Origin: JALYXI01 sp963795835
GTDB lineage: Bacteria > Acidobacteriota > Terriglobia > Bryobacterales > Bryobacteraceae
Assembly (NCBI GenBank): GCA_963795835.1
Contig: CAWCJC010000007.1
Coordinates: 186,001-250,000, forward strand
Length of the DNA stretch: 64,000 nucleotides
Direction: 5' to 3'
Under the pieces are notes generated by a model. The model had not been told where the DNA came from and ran no database searches. It worked only from the letters and a program-made list of their open reading frames with translations. This document shows positions 17,999-28,286 of this stretch, one piece after another (the first letter of the stretch is position 1; each line of letters opens with the position of its first letter). The position numbers and the translations under genes are program-made.

Positions 17999-18925
17999 CG
18001 CAGGAAGTTGGGATCGCTGTTCGATCCATGAATCCGCACATGGCAGGTCGTGCATTTCTGATATCGCGGGTCCAGCAGATTATGCGAACTGCTCTGAACG
18101 GGCACGCCGGTGTTCTGCCGCCCGAACGTGCCGGCGCCGTTGTGGCATTCAATGCACATGGTGAACACCACGGGCCGCTTCAGCAATTTCGCGTTGGTGG
18201 AGCCGTGCGGCGAATGGCAGCTTTCACAGCCTTCCACGCGCACCGAAGCATGCTCAAACACAAAGGGCCCGCGCTTTTCCTGGTGGCATCGCAAGCAGGG
18301 CTCTTCATTCCCTAAACGTTGATCCACCAGCCGCGGACGCGCGCCCATGCGCCAATCCGGAGCGAACGTTCCGTGGGAGTTATGGCAATCCGAACACTGC
18401 ATCACGCCTTCGTTCACACGGTGCTTGAAGGGCATGGAAAATTGCGCGCGCACTGAACCGTGGCAGCCATAGCAAAGCTCATTCTGCTTTTTCGCCAGCA
18501 GAAATCGCGGCTCGGGCGATTGATGAATGGAGTGGCAATCCGTGCAGACTACGTTTGCTTCAGTATGAATCGATCGCTGAATATTCGCCTTCGAAAGATT
18601 ATTGGCATGGCAGCGCAGGCAGTTTTCGAGTGTTTGCTTTTTCGATAACTCCGAGAAGGCGATGATCAGCGACTTCTTGCCCAGGCTCATCGCATGAGCG
18701 CGTCCCGGGCCGTGGCACCCTTCGCAGCCAGTGTTCTCCGGCGTTTCCTTGCGCGGTGGCGATGCTTTCGAAATGCGGGTTCTTAAAAAACTTCCGCGAA
18801 AGATCGGTATGGCAGCCCTGGCAAACGGTCGACCCGATATACGGACTTTTCGCGGGGGCTGTTTGCGCGCGGCCTAAGCCCAAAGCGCAAACAAGCCCGA
18901 ACCATAAGATTGCAAGTCTTCCCAC
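17995..18925 (-). CDS. Decaheme c-type cytochrome (DmsE/MtrA-like), one frame break
   Basis: Read across one frame break near 18755, the protein has a signal peptide (MGRLAILWFGLVCALGLG, GTG start) and ten CxxCH heme sites: CQGCH, CEGCH, CLRCH, CTDCH, CYGCH, CSDCH, CLRCH, CESCH, CIECH and CTTCH. The spacing and the HSPHGSTN and GCHGPGRAH segments fit the DmsE/MtrA family of periplasmic electron carriers. The break is a single extra base just before KETPENTGCEGCH, so the gene is likely intact in the organism. It is co-translated with the barrel gene and follows the mono-heme gene by ten bases. Confidence 0.88.
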
Positions 18926-18935
18926 GTTAAGTTGA

Positions 18936-20265
18936 TTATCGCTTCACGGGAAGAGTCAAGCCACTCTGCGCTTTCTGGCCGTTTACTTCGAGCGTGACCG
19001 CGGCCTTTCCATCGGGCAGGCCTGCCGGAAGCCTCACGTTGATCTGATACAGCCCGCTAATGGATGTTGGCGAGAGGCCGGCATAAAGTACATCCGTAGC
19101 GGGAACTGCGATGCCCCCCACCGAGAGCACCGCCGTTCCCGCGATTGGCGCGGCGGCCCCTGCGACCGCGCCCTCCGCCAGAGCCGGTGTCGTCGTACCC
19201 AGGCCCGTGGCCCAGAGTGTTACGACATCGCCGGGCTTTGCGAAAACAGCGCCTGGAATCTGCGCGGGATCGGCAACAGGGGTCGCACTATTCGCCACCG
19301 TCGCGGCGACAGAGCCTGACCCGAAGGGAAAGAAACCAGGAGAGAGCAATTGGGAAGTTACCGTGAAAGCATCACCGGTCACCTGGTTCGGCAAGTCCGG
19401 ATTCAGGATCACCCGCGCGCTTACCGGCGCGGCGGCTAGCGTCGCTGGAGCCTGCGCATTCACTTGAGTTGCAGAACTATAAGTGATGGGAACCCGCTTG
19501 CCATCGATCTCGACAGCCATGCAGGCCAATTTGCGCGGAAAGCTGTTATCGACAAAATCCGCGCCCAGACGCGGCAACGGTTTGCGTTGCCGGTTGAAAG
19601 CCACTGCCGAAGAGAGAGATCAACGCACCGGGCCCGATAGAAGCCGCTCCCGATCCCGCGTTCTGCACGGCGCTGATTGCGGGCTTTAACGAAAGGGTGC
19701 AGGGCCGCACGGGGGAAATGGTGGAGAGAGTCGTATAAATCCGGTCTCCGGTCAGATTTCCATCGCCGTTGGCCGCATTGCCGGCGGCATACAGAATCAC
19801 GTTGCCCACGTCGGTTGCTGGGGGTGTCCAGGTCACTTTGAAGGTATAGCCATCGCCGGCCGCGGTGCGCGGAGCATTCGCGTGTTCCACGAATTCAATC
19901 GCCCCGTTGCAGGGCGCAAGTGTCGTTTCGCATCGCACGCGCACAATGTCGTCTGGTGTGAATGTTCCGGCCTGCTTCGTTTGGTCCGCGGTAGTCCGCG
20001 CAATTAGTTGGAAACCCCAGCGCAGCGCTTCGGGGTGCTTGACCGTGACCGAGATTACCTGATTCACGCCCGGCACGTAATTCGCAGCGGAAATCGCCAC
20101 CGAGCCCCGGGCATCGGAATTGGCTGCCCCGTAAGTGGAGTGGCACACCGCGCAAGTCAGCCCCCCGTCTACTGCGGCCCCCGTGCGCTTGACCGGCGGC
20201 CCGGTGCTGAACGCAAATAACATGACCGGTACTGCGCCGGCCAGCGATAACAAGACTCTTTTCAT
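18936..20265 (-). CDS. Secreted mono-heme anchor-domain protein with TIGR03437 C-terminus, one frame break
   Basis: The N-terminus MKRVLLSLAGAVPVMLFAF is a signal peptide. It is followed by a heme-binding motif GGLTCAVCHSTYG and a Reeler/choice-of-anchor-V-like beta domain (VTVKHPEALRWGFQLIAR, YTFKVTWTPPATDVGNVILY), a combination seen in secreted Acidobacteria proteins. After about residue 190 comes the TIGR03437 domain (ISAVQNAGSG, ISLFGSGF, VWATGLGTTTPAL-like, ending NVRLPAGLPDGKAAVTLE). The frame breaks near 19580. It is the first gene of the operon with the decaheme cytochrome and the barrel, so it may be an extracellular electron partner. That role is inference. Confidence 0.78.
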
Positions 20266-20413
20266 GAGCGAATCCCCTCTTCGGAACCGAGAGTACCAGC
20301 CCGTAAGGCCGATAAACAGACCGCGAGAACACTTTTACAGTTCTTTCACAAGTCAAGTACGAATGGCGCGGGAATATCGCGATCGATGATCCAAACTGTA
20401 AACTGACGGTGCT

Positions 20414-21091
20414 GTGACAGAAACCATATTGGTGATCGATGACGATGAAAGCCTTCGCGACACGATCGGCTTGATGCTCGAGCGCGAAGGATTTGAGGCT
20501 GTGCTCGCAGCCGATGGCAAGAGCGGCTTTGCGTTGGCGCTGGGCCGCAAGCCCGCTCTGGTGTTGGTGGACCTGCGGCTGCCGCAAATGAGCGGCACGG
20601 AAGTCTGCAAGCAATTGCGCGCCGCGAAGATGAAAACTCCCATCATCGTCCTGAGCGCGGTGGGCGACGAACTCGACAAAGTGCTGCTGCTCGAATTGGG
20701 GGCCGATGATTACGTCGTCAAGCCGTTTGGTACGCGCGAACTGCTGGCGCGCATCAGGGCCTTGCTTCGCCGTTCTTCGGAGAACAAGCCGCGTGTTCTT
20801 GAATTTGCCGATGTCACGGTGGATTTGGAAAGGCGCGCCGTTGCCCGAAAGGGCGAAGAATTGAAGTTCACACCCGCTGAATACAACCTGTTGACATACT
20901 TCCTGCACAATCCGGACCGGCCGCTGACGCGTGACATGATTCTCAACTCCGTGTGGGGCTACGAAAGTTATCCGAACACCCGAACGGTTGACGCCCATGT
21001 CGTTCGTCTCCGTCAAAAGCTGGAACCTGACCCCGTTGCGCCGCGACACTTTCTTACCGTTCACAAAATTGGATACCGGTTCTTGCCATGA
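20414..21091 (+). CDS. OmpR/PhoB-family response regulator
   Basis: The 225-residue protein has a receiver domain (about 1-120) with the acidic pair at residues 9-11 (VIDDDE), the phospho-acceptor Asp53 (LVDLRLPQMSG) and the lysine of DDYVVKPFG. The DNA-binding winged helix at about 130-225 contains LTRDMILNSVWGYE, TVDAHVVRLRQKLEPD and HKIGYRFLP. The start is GTG 20414. It opens an operon of two regulators, a barrel, a cupredoxin and a kinase, with ATGA overlaps. It faces the heme operon across a 148-base gap, so it may control that operon as well. The target promoter is not known. Confidence 0.92.
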   Translation: MTETILVIDDDESLRDTIGLMLEREGFEAVLAADGKSGFALALGRKPALVLVDLRLPQMSGTEVCKQLRAAKMKTPIIVLSAVGDELDKVLLLELGADDYVVKPFGTRELLARIRALLRRSSENKPRVLEFADVTVDLERRAVARKGEELKFTPAEYNLLTYFLHNPDRPLTRDMILNSVWGYESYPNTRTVDAHVVRLRQKLEPDPVAPRHFLTVHKIGYRFLP

Positions 21092-21462
21092 GGCGAACGA
21101 TTCTGATTGTGGACGACAACGCCGCCTGCGCCGAACCGTTACAAATCGCGCTCGAAGCGTGGACGGGTGTGGAGGTGCAGGTGGTGGGCAACGCACAGGA
21201 AGCACTCGGAATTCTTCTAGCCAATCCGGAATGCATCGCGGCTGTGATTACCGATCTCCGGATGCCCTCGGTAAGCGGGCTGGAACTGCTGGATGCCATG
21301 CGGCGGAACGATGCGCTTCGAACAGTTCCCGTCATGATCATTAGTGGGGATAGCGACCCCACGCTGCCTGCGCGCGCGCTGAACGAAGGCGCTGCCGGAT
21401 TTTTCCTTAAGCCGTATTCCCCCTTGGAAGTGAAACGCCGCCTGGAGCAATTATTGGTATGA
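21088..21462 (+). CDS. Single-domain CheY-like response regulator
   Basis: A 124-residue stand-alone receiver domain: acidic residues in LIVDDNAAC, phospho-acceptor Asp56 in VITDLRMPSVSG, and GFFLKPYSP with the conserved lysine. There is no output domain, so it acts by protein contact or as a phosphate relay. It is translationally coupled on both sides (ATGA at 21088 and at 21459). With the kinase at 23463 it could form a branched relay to the OmpR-type regulator. Confidence 0.9.
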   Translation: MRRTILIVDDNAACAEPLQIALEAWTGVEVQVVGNAQEALGILLANPECIAAVITDLRMPSVSGLELLDAMRRNDALRTVPVMIISGDSDPTLPARALNEGAAGFFLKPYSPLEVKRRLEQLLV

Positions 21463-22786
21463 CAGTTCGTTTCGTAATTTCCGTCCTGGTGTTGTTCTCC
21501 ACGCCGGCCATCGCTCAGGAGGCGTCCGCGCTTGACCGCATCCTGAACCGGCTCGACGCGATGGAGCAACAGAATCGCAAGCTAATGGAAGAGGTTCACA
21601 CGCTTCGGGAGGAACTGGCGGCGCTCAAGACCCCTCCGAATGCCCCTAGCGAACAAGAGCGCCTGGATGTGCAGGAAGCCAGAGCCGAGGAACTCTCGCA
21701 AGTAAAGGTGGAGACATCGCAAAAGAGCCCGGTAACTTTGACCGGCATGCTTCTGTTCAACGCCTTTCAAAACGGGAAGAACGCGGGCACTGCGGAATAC
21801 CCCGCCTCGGCCAGCTTGAACACAGCCGCGCGGAGCAGCGGCGCCTCTTTGCGCCAGACCGTTCTTGGCCTCACCTTCAATGGACCTTCGCTGCCTTGGG
21901 GCGGCAAAGCAAACGGCACGCTGTATATGGACTTCTTTGCCGGTTCGCAAGACCCGGGCGAACAATCTGTTGCACCTCCGTGTCGCTACGCTGGACCTGA
22001 ACTGGCGCAATACCACCATCAACGTGGGACAGGATAAACCGATCGTCGCGCCGCGCGAACCGGATTCGCTGGCGCAAGTAGGGATCTCGCCGCTCACCGA
22101 ACGCCGGCAACCTGTGGGACTGGCAGCCGCAGGTCAGGTTCGAGCAGCGATTCGCCTTTGGCGAAAATGCCGGCCTGCGCGCGCAAGCCGGCGTGTATCA
22201 GACCGAAGAGCTCGATTCGAGCGTACCCGCGCAATACGCGAATACTCTGGAACATTCGCGGCCTGGCTACGAAGGGCGCCTGGCATTCTGGCATCACTCC
22301 GAAACGCGCCGCTTCGAATTTGCGCCCGGCTACCACGCAAGCACGACGCATGTCGCAAGAACATCGGTGGATTCGCGCATCTTCACGTTCGACGGATTGG
22401 TAAGGCCCGCAAAGTTTCTGGAATTTACCGGCGCATTCTTCCGGGGGCAGAACGTCTCCAACTTGGGTGCTCTGCGGCAAGGCTTTGTGGTGCTGGCGCC
22501 TGGAATTGCGCGGCCTGTCCATAGTACGGGAGGATGGGGCCAGCTTGCTCTCTTTGCGACGAGCAAGCTCACCTTTCATGTCTACGGTGGCCAGCATTGG
22601 AACCGGCCTTCCGATCTGCTGCCCGGCGCCCCACAACGAAATTTTGTGTACGCAGGCAACTTCATGTATCGGCTTGCTCCAAACATTCTGGGGAGCTTAG
22701 AAGTTTCGCAAACCCGAACCAACTATCTGAACCAGCCGCTCCGCATCAATAACCACTATGATCTGGCTTTGGCTTATCTTTTCTAG
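21459..22786 (+). CDS. Outer-membrane porin-like barrel with coiled-coil N-terminus, two frame breaks
   Basis: The N-terminus is a signal peptide (VRFVISVLVLFSTPAIAQE). Residues about 20-60 form a coiled coil (LDRILNRLDAMEQQNRKL), as in trimeric porins with periplasmic stalks. The remainder is strand-rich (TLTGMLLFNAFQNGKN, NWRNTTINVGQDKPI, YEGRLAFWHHSETRRFEF) and ends YDLALAYLF with a terminal phenylalanine. Two single-base breaks near 21960 and 22105 interrupt the frame. The repaired length is about 440 residues. It lies between the regulators and the cupredoxin gene in one operon. Specificity is unknown. Confidence 0.75.
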
Positions 22787-23466
22787 CTCGCTTCTTGCCG
22801 CTTCGGAGCCCGTTTTGTTCCGGGGCCGGGTGACGCTCATACACTCGCGAGAAGCCTCTGTTCGCAAACGCTCAGACTTTTCGGGAGTGGTGATTTCGTT
22901 GCGTCCGGTTAAAGGTCCGGTTCCCCCGGCGCCAGCGAAGCATTTGCAAATTCTTCAGAAAGATAAGATGTTCCGCCCGCACCTTCTTGCGCTGGAAACC
23001 GGTTCGGTGGTCGACTTTCCCAACGCCGACCCGATCTTTCACAACGCCTTTTCCAGCTACAGCGGGCAGGTGTTCGACATTGGACTCTATCGCACCCGGC
23101 ACCAGCCGGTCCGTGCGTTTCGCCCGCCCTGGCATTGTGCGAGTGTTCTGCAATATTCACCCCGCCATGAGCGCCGTGGTCGTGGTTCTGGACACTCCTT
23201 ACTTCGCGGTTACCTCCGCCGATGGCTCGTTCTCCATCGCCGCGCCCCAGGGAACCTACGAAATGAACGTCTATCATGAGCGCGCCACGGATGAAGAATT
23301 GCACGCTCACTCACATACCGTGCAGTTGACGGACGCTTCCGAGCCACCGCCCACGATCGTCATTTCAGAAGCTGGTTACCTTCCTTCTCCGCACAAGAAC
23401 AAGCACGGGAAGGACTACAGCGCCACACCGGACGACACGTCCGCTTACCCGGGAGTCCGCAAGTGA
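22758..23466 (+). CDS. Secreted cupredoxin-like protein, one frame break
   Basis: The first part has a signal peptide (MIWLWLIFSSSLLAAS) and SVVDFPNADPIFHNAFS. After a +1 break near 23090 it continues APGTSRSVRFARPGIVRVF, then CNIHPAMSAVVVVLDTPYFA. The His in FPNADPIFHN and the Cys-x2-His-x2-Met of CNIHPAM match the type 1 copper site of plastocyanin-like cupredoxins. A carboxypeptidase-regulatory-like strand set (SADGSFSIAAPQGTYEMNVYHE) follows. It is likely a periplasmic or surface electron carrier or copper binder. It overlaps the porin end by 29 bases and the kinase start by four. Confidence 0.8.
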
Positions 23467-25184
23467 AGAGCCTGTCGCTACTTTGGAAGATCCTGCTCTC
23501 CACGTCGATTGCGATCACGGTTCTGCTTGCTCTCACCGGCTGGTTTCTCGAAGACCAAATGCTACAGACCATGTCGCAAACTGTCGAGAACGAGATGGAA
23601 CTAAGCGCCCAGGCCTACGAAGCACTCTGGCATTCGCGCGCCGCCATGCTCAGTTCGGTCAGCCTGGTGCTGAGCAGCATGTCTGACGTACGCGCCGCTT
23701 TCAGCACGCGCGACAGCGCCACCATTCGCGATACCGCGGGCGAAATGTGGGCAAAGGTGTCGCAAACCGCTGCTATCTTCCTGGTTACAGATCCGAAGGG
23801 CAACCTGATTGCCTCGCTCGGCGGGCCCCAGAACTTCGGACCCGATATCCCGGCCGTTCGCGAAGCGTCTCACAACTTCCCCAAACAGACCGCCGGCTTC
23901 ATTGCGCAAAAGGGTCAGCTTTACCAAATGGTGGTCACTCCCGTTTATGTCGAAACGGGCCAAGGTCCCGGTTTGCTCAATGTCCTGGTCGCTGGGTTCG
24001 CCGTGGACGCAATGCTTGCAGAGCAGTTGAAGAAGGATACGGGAAGAAGCGATTTTCTATTTCTCTCTGATGGCGCGACCGTCGCTTCCACTTTGCCGAA
24101 GGGTTTAACCGACGAGTTGGCGCAAGGTCCGCGCGCGTTTGAAGGTTTTCGCGTGATCCACGCGGCCGCCGGCGATTTCGGCGTGATTCGCACCAGACTA
24201 CACAGCATAGCGGGAGACAACGTGGGAGATCTGCTGATCATCCGATCCTTCCAGGCAGTTCGCGAAAGCCTGGCAGCCTTGAAAACCAAGCTGGTGCTCA
24301 CGTGGTTTGCGGCCATCTTAGTTTGTTTGGCGCTGAGTTTCTGGCTGGCGCGACGCATTCTGAAGCCTGTGCGCCAGTTGGACAAAGCCGCCGCTGAAAT
24401 CGCGCGCCAGAACTATTCTGTGCGCCTCCCCGCGGACGGCGCAGACGAATTAGGGCGGCTTGCGGGAACCTTCAACACCATGTGCCAATCGATTCAGCAA
24501 GCGCGCGCGGACCTGATCACACGCGAACGCATCTCAACCATAGGGCAGCTCTCCACCTCCATCGTTCACGATCTGCGGAATCCGCTTGCGGCCATCTATG
24601 GAGGCTCCGAACTCCTGATGGATGCCGAGTGGAATCCCGCCCAAACAAAGCGGTTGGCCGCCAACATCTATCGTTCCTCGCGCATGATCAAGGACATGCT
24701 GCAGGAGCTGAGCGACGTCTCCCGCGGCCGTTCGCAGCCCGCGGAAATCTGCCAGCTCAATGAGGTAATCGAAGCTGCCGTGCAGGCCAGCGTACCGGCT
24801 GCGCAGGCGAATGGGATAGCCATTAAATTGTCCGTGCCAGACGCGATCGAATTGCCTCTGGAACGCGCCCGCATGGAGCGCGTTTTCCTCAACCTGATTG
24901 GAAACGCAATCGAAGCGATGCCAAATGGCGGCGAATTGCGGATTCGCGCCGAGCCGCGTGAACTCGCAATCCTGGTCTCTGTTGAAGATTCCGGGTCAGG
25001 GGTTCCCGCAGAACTTCGCGAGACGCTGTTTCAGCCATTCGCAACCGCTGGAAAGAAGAACGGCCTTGGCCTCGGCCTGGCGCTATCGCGTGAAAGTGTG
25101 CAGGCTCATGGGGGCGACCTCTCACTGGATCCGGATTTCGCGCCGGGTACGCGTTTCTATATGCTTCTGCCCAGTCTGAGTTGA
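23463..25184 (+). CDS. Membrane sensor histidine kinase with HAMP domain
   Basis: The 573-residue kinase has a first membrane helix (9-29), a periplasmic sensor (30-276) of cache-like character (AIFLVTDPKGNLIASLGG), a second helix (277-296) and HAMP (298-350). The phospho-acceptor is His369 in STSIVHDLRNPLAAI. The ATPase domain contains NLIGNAIEAM, VEDSGSGVP and GLGLGLALSRE. It is coupled to the cupredoxin gene by an ATGA overlap and closes the operon with two regulators, so the sensed signal probably concerns the envelope or redox state. The ligand is unknown. Confidence 0.92.
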   Translation: MKSLSLLWKILLSTSIAITVLLALTGWFLEDQMLQTMSQTVENEMELSAQAYEALWHSRAAMLSSVSLVLSSMSDVRAAFSTRDSATIRDTAGEMWAKVSQTAAIFLVTDPKGNLIASLGGPQNFGPDIPAVREASHNFPKQTAGFIAQKGQLYQMVVTPVYVETGQGPGLLNVLVAGFAVDAMLAEQLKKDTGRSDFLFLSDGATVASTLPKGLTDELAQGPRAFEGFRVIHAAAGDFGVIRTRLHSIAGDNVGDLLIIRSFQAVRESLAALKTKLVLTWFAAILVCLALSFWLARRILKPVRQLDKAAAEIARQNYSVRLPADGADELGRLAGTFNTMCQSIQQARADLITRERISTIGQLSTSIVHDLRNPLAAIYGGSELLMDAEWNPAQTKRLAANIYRSSRMIKDMLQELSDVSRGRSQPAEICQLNEVIEAAVQASVPAAQANGIAIKLSVPDAIELPLERARMERVFLNLIGNAIEAMPNGGELRIRAEPRELAILVSVEDSGSGVPAELRETLFQPFATAGKKNGLGLGLALSRESVQAHGGDLSLDPDFAPGTRFYMLLPSLS

Positions 25185-25261
25185 TTGCCAGAGTTAATTT
25201 ACGCGATTGAGTACGATTCGCTAACGACTCCCCGAGCCTTCGAACGAAACAATCGGAGCAA

Positions 25262-25720
25262 ATGCTTCTCAAGTCCGCTCTGCTGGTATCAACCGCTCTG
25301 ATTGCCGTGCTCCTCTTCCGGCAAAATCCGCAAATCACAAGCCCGAAACCGTACGCCGGCATGTCTGAGCTGGAAGCGCGCGTGTTTAGTAAAGCCTGCA
25401 AAGACTGCCACTCGAATGATACGGAATGGCCCTGGTACGCCAAGATTCCTCCGATTTCGCTTGGGGTCGCCGCGGATGTGCACAAGGGCCGCGCTGCGTG
25501 GAATCTTTCAGAATGGCCGAAGTACAGCAGGGGGAAACGGCTGGGCTTCTTATCGGCCATCGCGGTTGGCGCAGTGGGCGAACGGATGCCACCGCTTGCG
25601 TACCGGCTGGTGCATCCCGAAAGCCGTCTGAATGCCAAGGACAGAACATTGCTCGTAAAGTGGGCCACGGAAGAGCGCAGCCGCCTGATTGCTTCGCGTG
25701 ACCCGGTTGCCGCAAAATAA
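25262..25720 (+). CDS. Heme-binding domain protein (haem_bd family)
   Basis: A 152-residue protein with a short membrane-anchoring N-terminus (LLKSALLVSTALIAVLLF) and a periplasmic domain with one heme motif, CKDCHSNDTEWPWYAKIPP, as in the haem_bd (PF14376) family. Further pattern: WNLSEWPKYSRGKRL and MPPLAYRLVHPESRL. Such proteins are predicted periplasmic heme carriers or sensors. A GGAG lies four bases before the ATG. It follows the kinase by 77 bases on the same strand and sits close to the heme operon; its role there is not known. Confidence 0.85.
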   Translation: MLLKSALLVSTALIAVLLFRQNPQITSPKPYAGMSELEARVFSKACKDCHSNDTEWPWYAKIPPISLGVAADVHKGRAAWNLSEWPKYSRGKRLGFLSAIAVGAVGERMPPLAYRLVHPESRLNAKDRTLLVKWATEERSRLIASRDPVAAK

Positions 25721-27082
25721 GTTCTTGTCCGGAGAGTACAGCCTTACTCCCAAAGCCGTGCCGCGCGTGGAGACAGCGCTGCGCCGGATCGTCACGGACT
25801 TCCCGGTCCCCGAGTCTCTTCCGATTCTCGAGAGGCTGCATCGGCTGGAACCGCAAGCCATGCGCGGGCAGCCCCCGGTAGTCTGGGATCGCGCTGAGGG
25901 CTTCCAGGTTTCCGACGCTTACGGAAACAAGTGGATCGATTGGTCGTCCGGGGTTTTGATCGCGAATGCCGGGCATGGCCGCGCTGAAATCGTCGAAGCC
26001 ATCGTGATTCAGGCGCAAGCGCATCTGCTCACGAATTATTGCTTCCCGAGTGAAATTCGCTCCCTGCTGGTGGAGCGCCTGGCCAGCCTGCTGCCTGAAC
26101 CGCTCAAAAAAGTGTTTCTGCTGACGACCGGTTCGGAGACAATCGAAGCCGTAATTAAGCTCTGCCGGATGTATGGCATGCGGGCAGGCGGACGCTCGAA
26201 GCACATCATAGTTTCCTTCGAAAAGGCGTTTCACGGGCGGACGCTCGGCTCGCAACAGGCAGGCGGCATTCCGGCGCTGAAGGAATGGATTCCCAACCTG
26301 GATCCCGGCTTTGTGCAGATTCCCTTCCCCGATGGCTTCCACAACCCCGATACGTCTTTTGACGGTTTTCTGCGCGCTCTCAGAACGGCGAATGTGGAAG
26401 AGCAGAATGTGGCCGGCATCATCCTCGAAACTTACCAGGGAGGCAGTGCCTCTTTTCGCCCCCGGTCTACATGCAGGCGTTACGCGAATGGTGTACCGGG
26501 CACAAGACACTGCTGGTTTGCGATGAAGTCCAGGCTGGCTTTGGCCGATGCGGAACCCTGTGGGGATTTGAGCATTACGGAATCGTCCCGGACTTGACCT
26601 GTTTCGGAAAAGGCATTTCGAGCTCGCTGCCGCTGGCCGCCGTGGCGGGCCGCCCGGAAATCATGGACCTTCCACAGATAGGCAGCATGACCTCCACCCA
26701 CACCGGCAACCCGGTTTGCTGCGCCGCCGCACTGGCTTCGATCGACCTGATTGTGAAAGAGAATCTGGTGGAGAACGCTCGCAAGATGGGCGACCTTCTT
26801 CACTCGCGCCTTGAAGCTCTGCGTCCGCGCGTTCCCGCAATCGGGCACGTCGCGGGAAAGGGACTGGTGGCGGGTGTCGCCTGCGTGAAGCCGGGCACCA
26901 AGGAACCCGATGGCGATCTCGCCTGGGAGATGTGTGCGACCGCTGCGTCGAAGCAGGGCGTGCTGATGTTCACGCCGGTAGGGCTTGGGGGAGCCACCGT
27001 GAAGATCTCGCCGCCGCTGGTCATTACCGAAGAGGCCATCCTCGAAAGCACCGCCGTTCTCGAAGAAGCGTTTCTCAAATGA
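25689..27082 (+). CDS. Class III PLP-dependent aminotransferase, one frame break
   Basis: The N-terminal half has the cofactor fold pattern WIDWSSGVLIANAGH, LLTTGSETIEAVIKL and FEKAFHGRTLGSQQAGG. The C-terminal half has CDEVQAGFGRCGTLWGFEHY and the Schiff-base lysine in CFGKGISSSLPLAAVAG. Restoring one T in the run near 26455 joins them as SASFSPPVYMQALREWC. The repaired length is about 460 residues, normal for acetylornithine/4-aminobutyrate-type transaminases. The 5' end overlaps the heme-binding gene and the start is uncertain (TTG 25689 or GTG 25698). It is coupled to the Gfo/Idh gene by ATGA. The amino donor and acceptor are unknown. Confidence 0.82.
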
Positions 27083-28286
27083 ACGCCGAAGTTACCATAA
27101 TCGGCGGCGGCATGATCACGCAGGATCAACTGCTGCCCTCGCTCTATCACCTGCAGCGCCAGAACCGCATTGGCGCAATTCGAGTCTGCGCTTCCAGTTT
27201 TGAAACCCTTGAGAAACTGCGTGGCCGCGCCAGACTTGCGAGAAGCTTTTCCCGGCCAGGAGCTTCACGGCGTTCCCCGCAAATCCCGGACCCGCGCCAA
27301 CCCGAACTTTATCGCGAAGTCCTGTCGCGGCGCTGCACCCGGCAGGGTTAGCCGTCGTCGCTGTCCCGGATCAACTGCATTTTTCGGTGATCATGGCCGC
27401 GCTTCAGGCCGGGCAGCACGTGCTTGCTGTTAAGCCTCTGGTGCTCCGCGCGGACCAGGCCGAGACGATCGAACGCACGGCCTTTGAGCGCAGGCCTTTT
27501 TGTCGGCATCGAATACCATAAGCGTTTCGACGACCGCAGCCTGATGGCTCGCCGCAAATATCGCGCCGGGCTCTTCGGCGAGTTCCGCCTGGGCAGCGCC
27601 TGCCTTCTCGGAGAAGTGGTATTACCGCCATTCGAATTTTCAGAACTGGTGCACCGCCGAGAATTCCGATGCTTTCTCTTACATCGGCTGTCATTATGTC
27701 GACCTGGTTCACTTCATCACCGGCCTTGCTGCCCACCGCCGTCAGCGTCCATGGAATTCTCGACCGTTATCCCAACGGCAACGAGGGTTATCTCTGGACC
27801 GATGCTCGCGTGATCTGGAACAACGGCGCCTGCCTGAACGTGCAGAACGCCCTGGGGTTTCCCGATGCGGCCCCCGGAACCAACACGCAAGGCCTTACAC
27901 TCTACTGCCGCGGCGAGGAAAACGGCGCGCTGCTTCGTCACTCCGATCAATACCGCGGCCTGCAGTATGCATACACGCACCAGCCCGCAGGTGCCGGCTC
28001 TACGGTCTACGCCGAACCGAGTCCGGATTACTTTCAGTATGTGGAATATCAGGGGCCGGGCCTAGCGCCTGTCGGTTATGGCTATCGTTCCATCGAAGCG
28101 CTAGTGGAACTCTGGCGCGAAGTGGAACAACTGAACACACGCGCCGCCCGCCGGCAGAAACTTCATGCCATCGATGGACAAGGCTTAATCGCCACCCCCG
28201 CTAACAGCCGATTTAACGAGCTGCTCTTGGAAGCCGCGCGTGAAAGCATCCTGAATGGTGGAAGGCAGGTTACAATCGCAGGATGA
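27079..28286 (+). pseudogene. Gfo/Idh/MocA-family oxidoreductase, multiply broken frame
   Basis: Pieces in all three frames combine into one oxidoreductase: MNAEVTIIGGGMITQDQLLP (nucleotide-binding start), then VVAVPDQLHFSVIMAALQAG, HVLAVKPLVLRADQAETI, GLFVGIEYHKRFDDRSLMA, SYIGCHYVDLVHFITG and a C-terminal part to GGRQVTIAG. VKP is the EKP-like catalytic motif of the family. At least five frame changes lie at about 27225-27275, 27335, 27490, 27615 and 27727, far more than in any neighbour. Either the sequence is locally poor or the gene is decayed. The last 550 bases form one open frame. It overlaps the ComEA-like gene by four bases. Confidence 0.7.

Noticed and set aside
19895..21205. Long minus-strand frame (436 codons) across the regulator gene
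   Set aside because: It is antisense to the OmpR-type regulator and the anchor-domain protein, with basic, repetitive composition typical of a shadow frame.
25386..26510. Minus-strand frame of 374 codons
   Set aside because: Antisense to the heme-binding and aminotransferase genes; no known domain.
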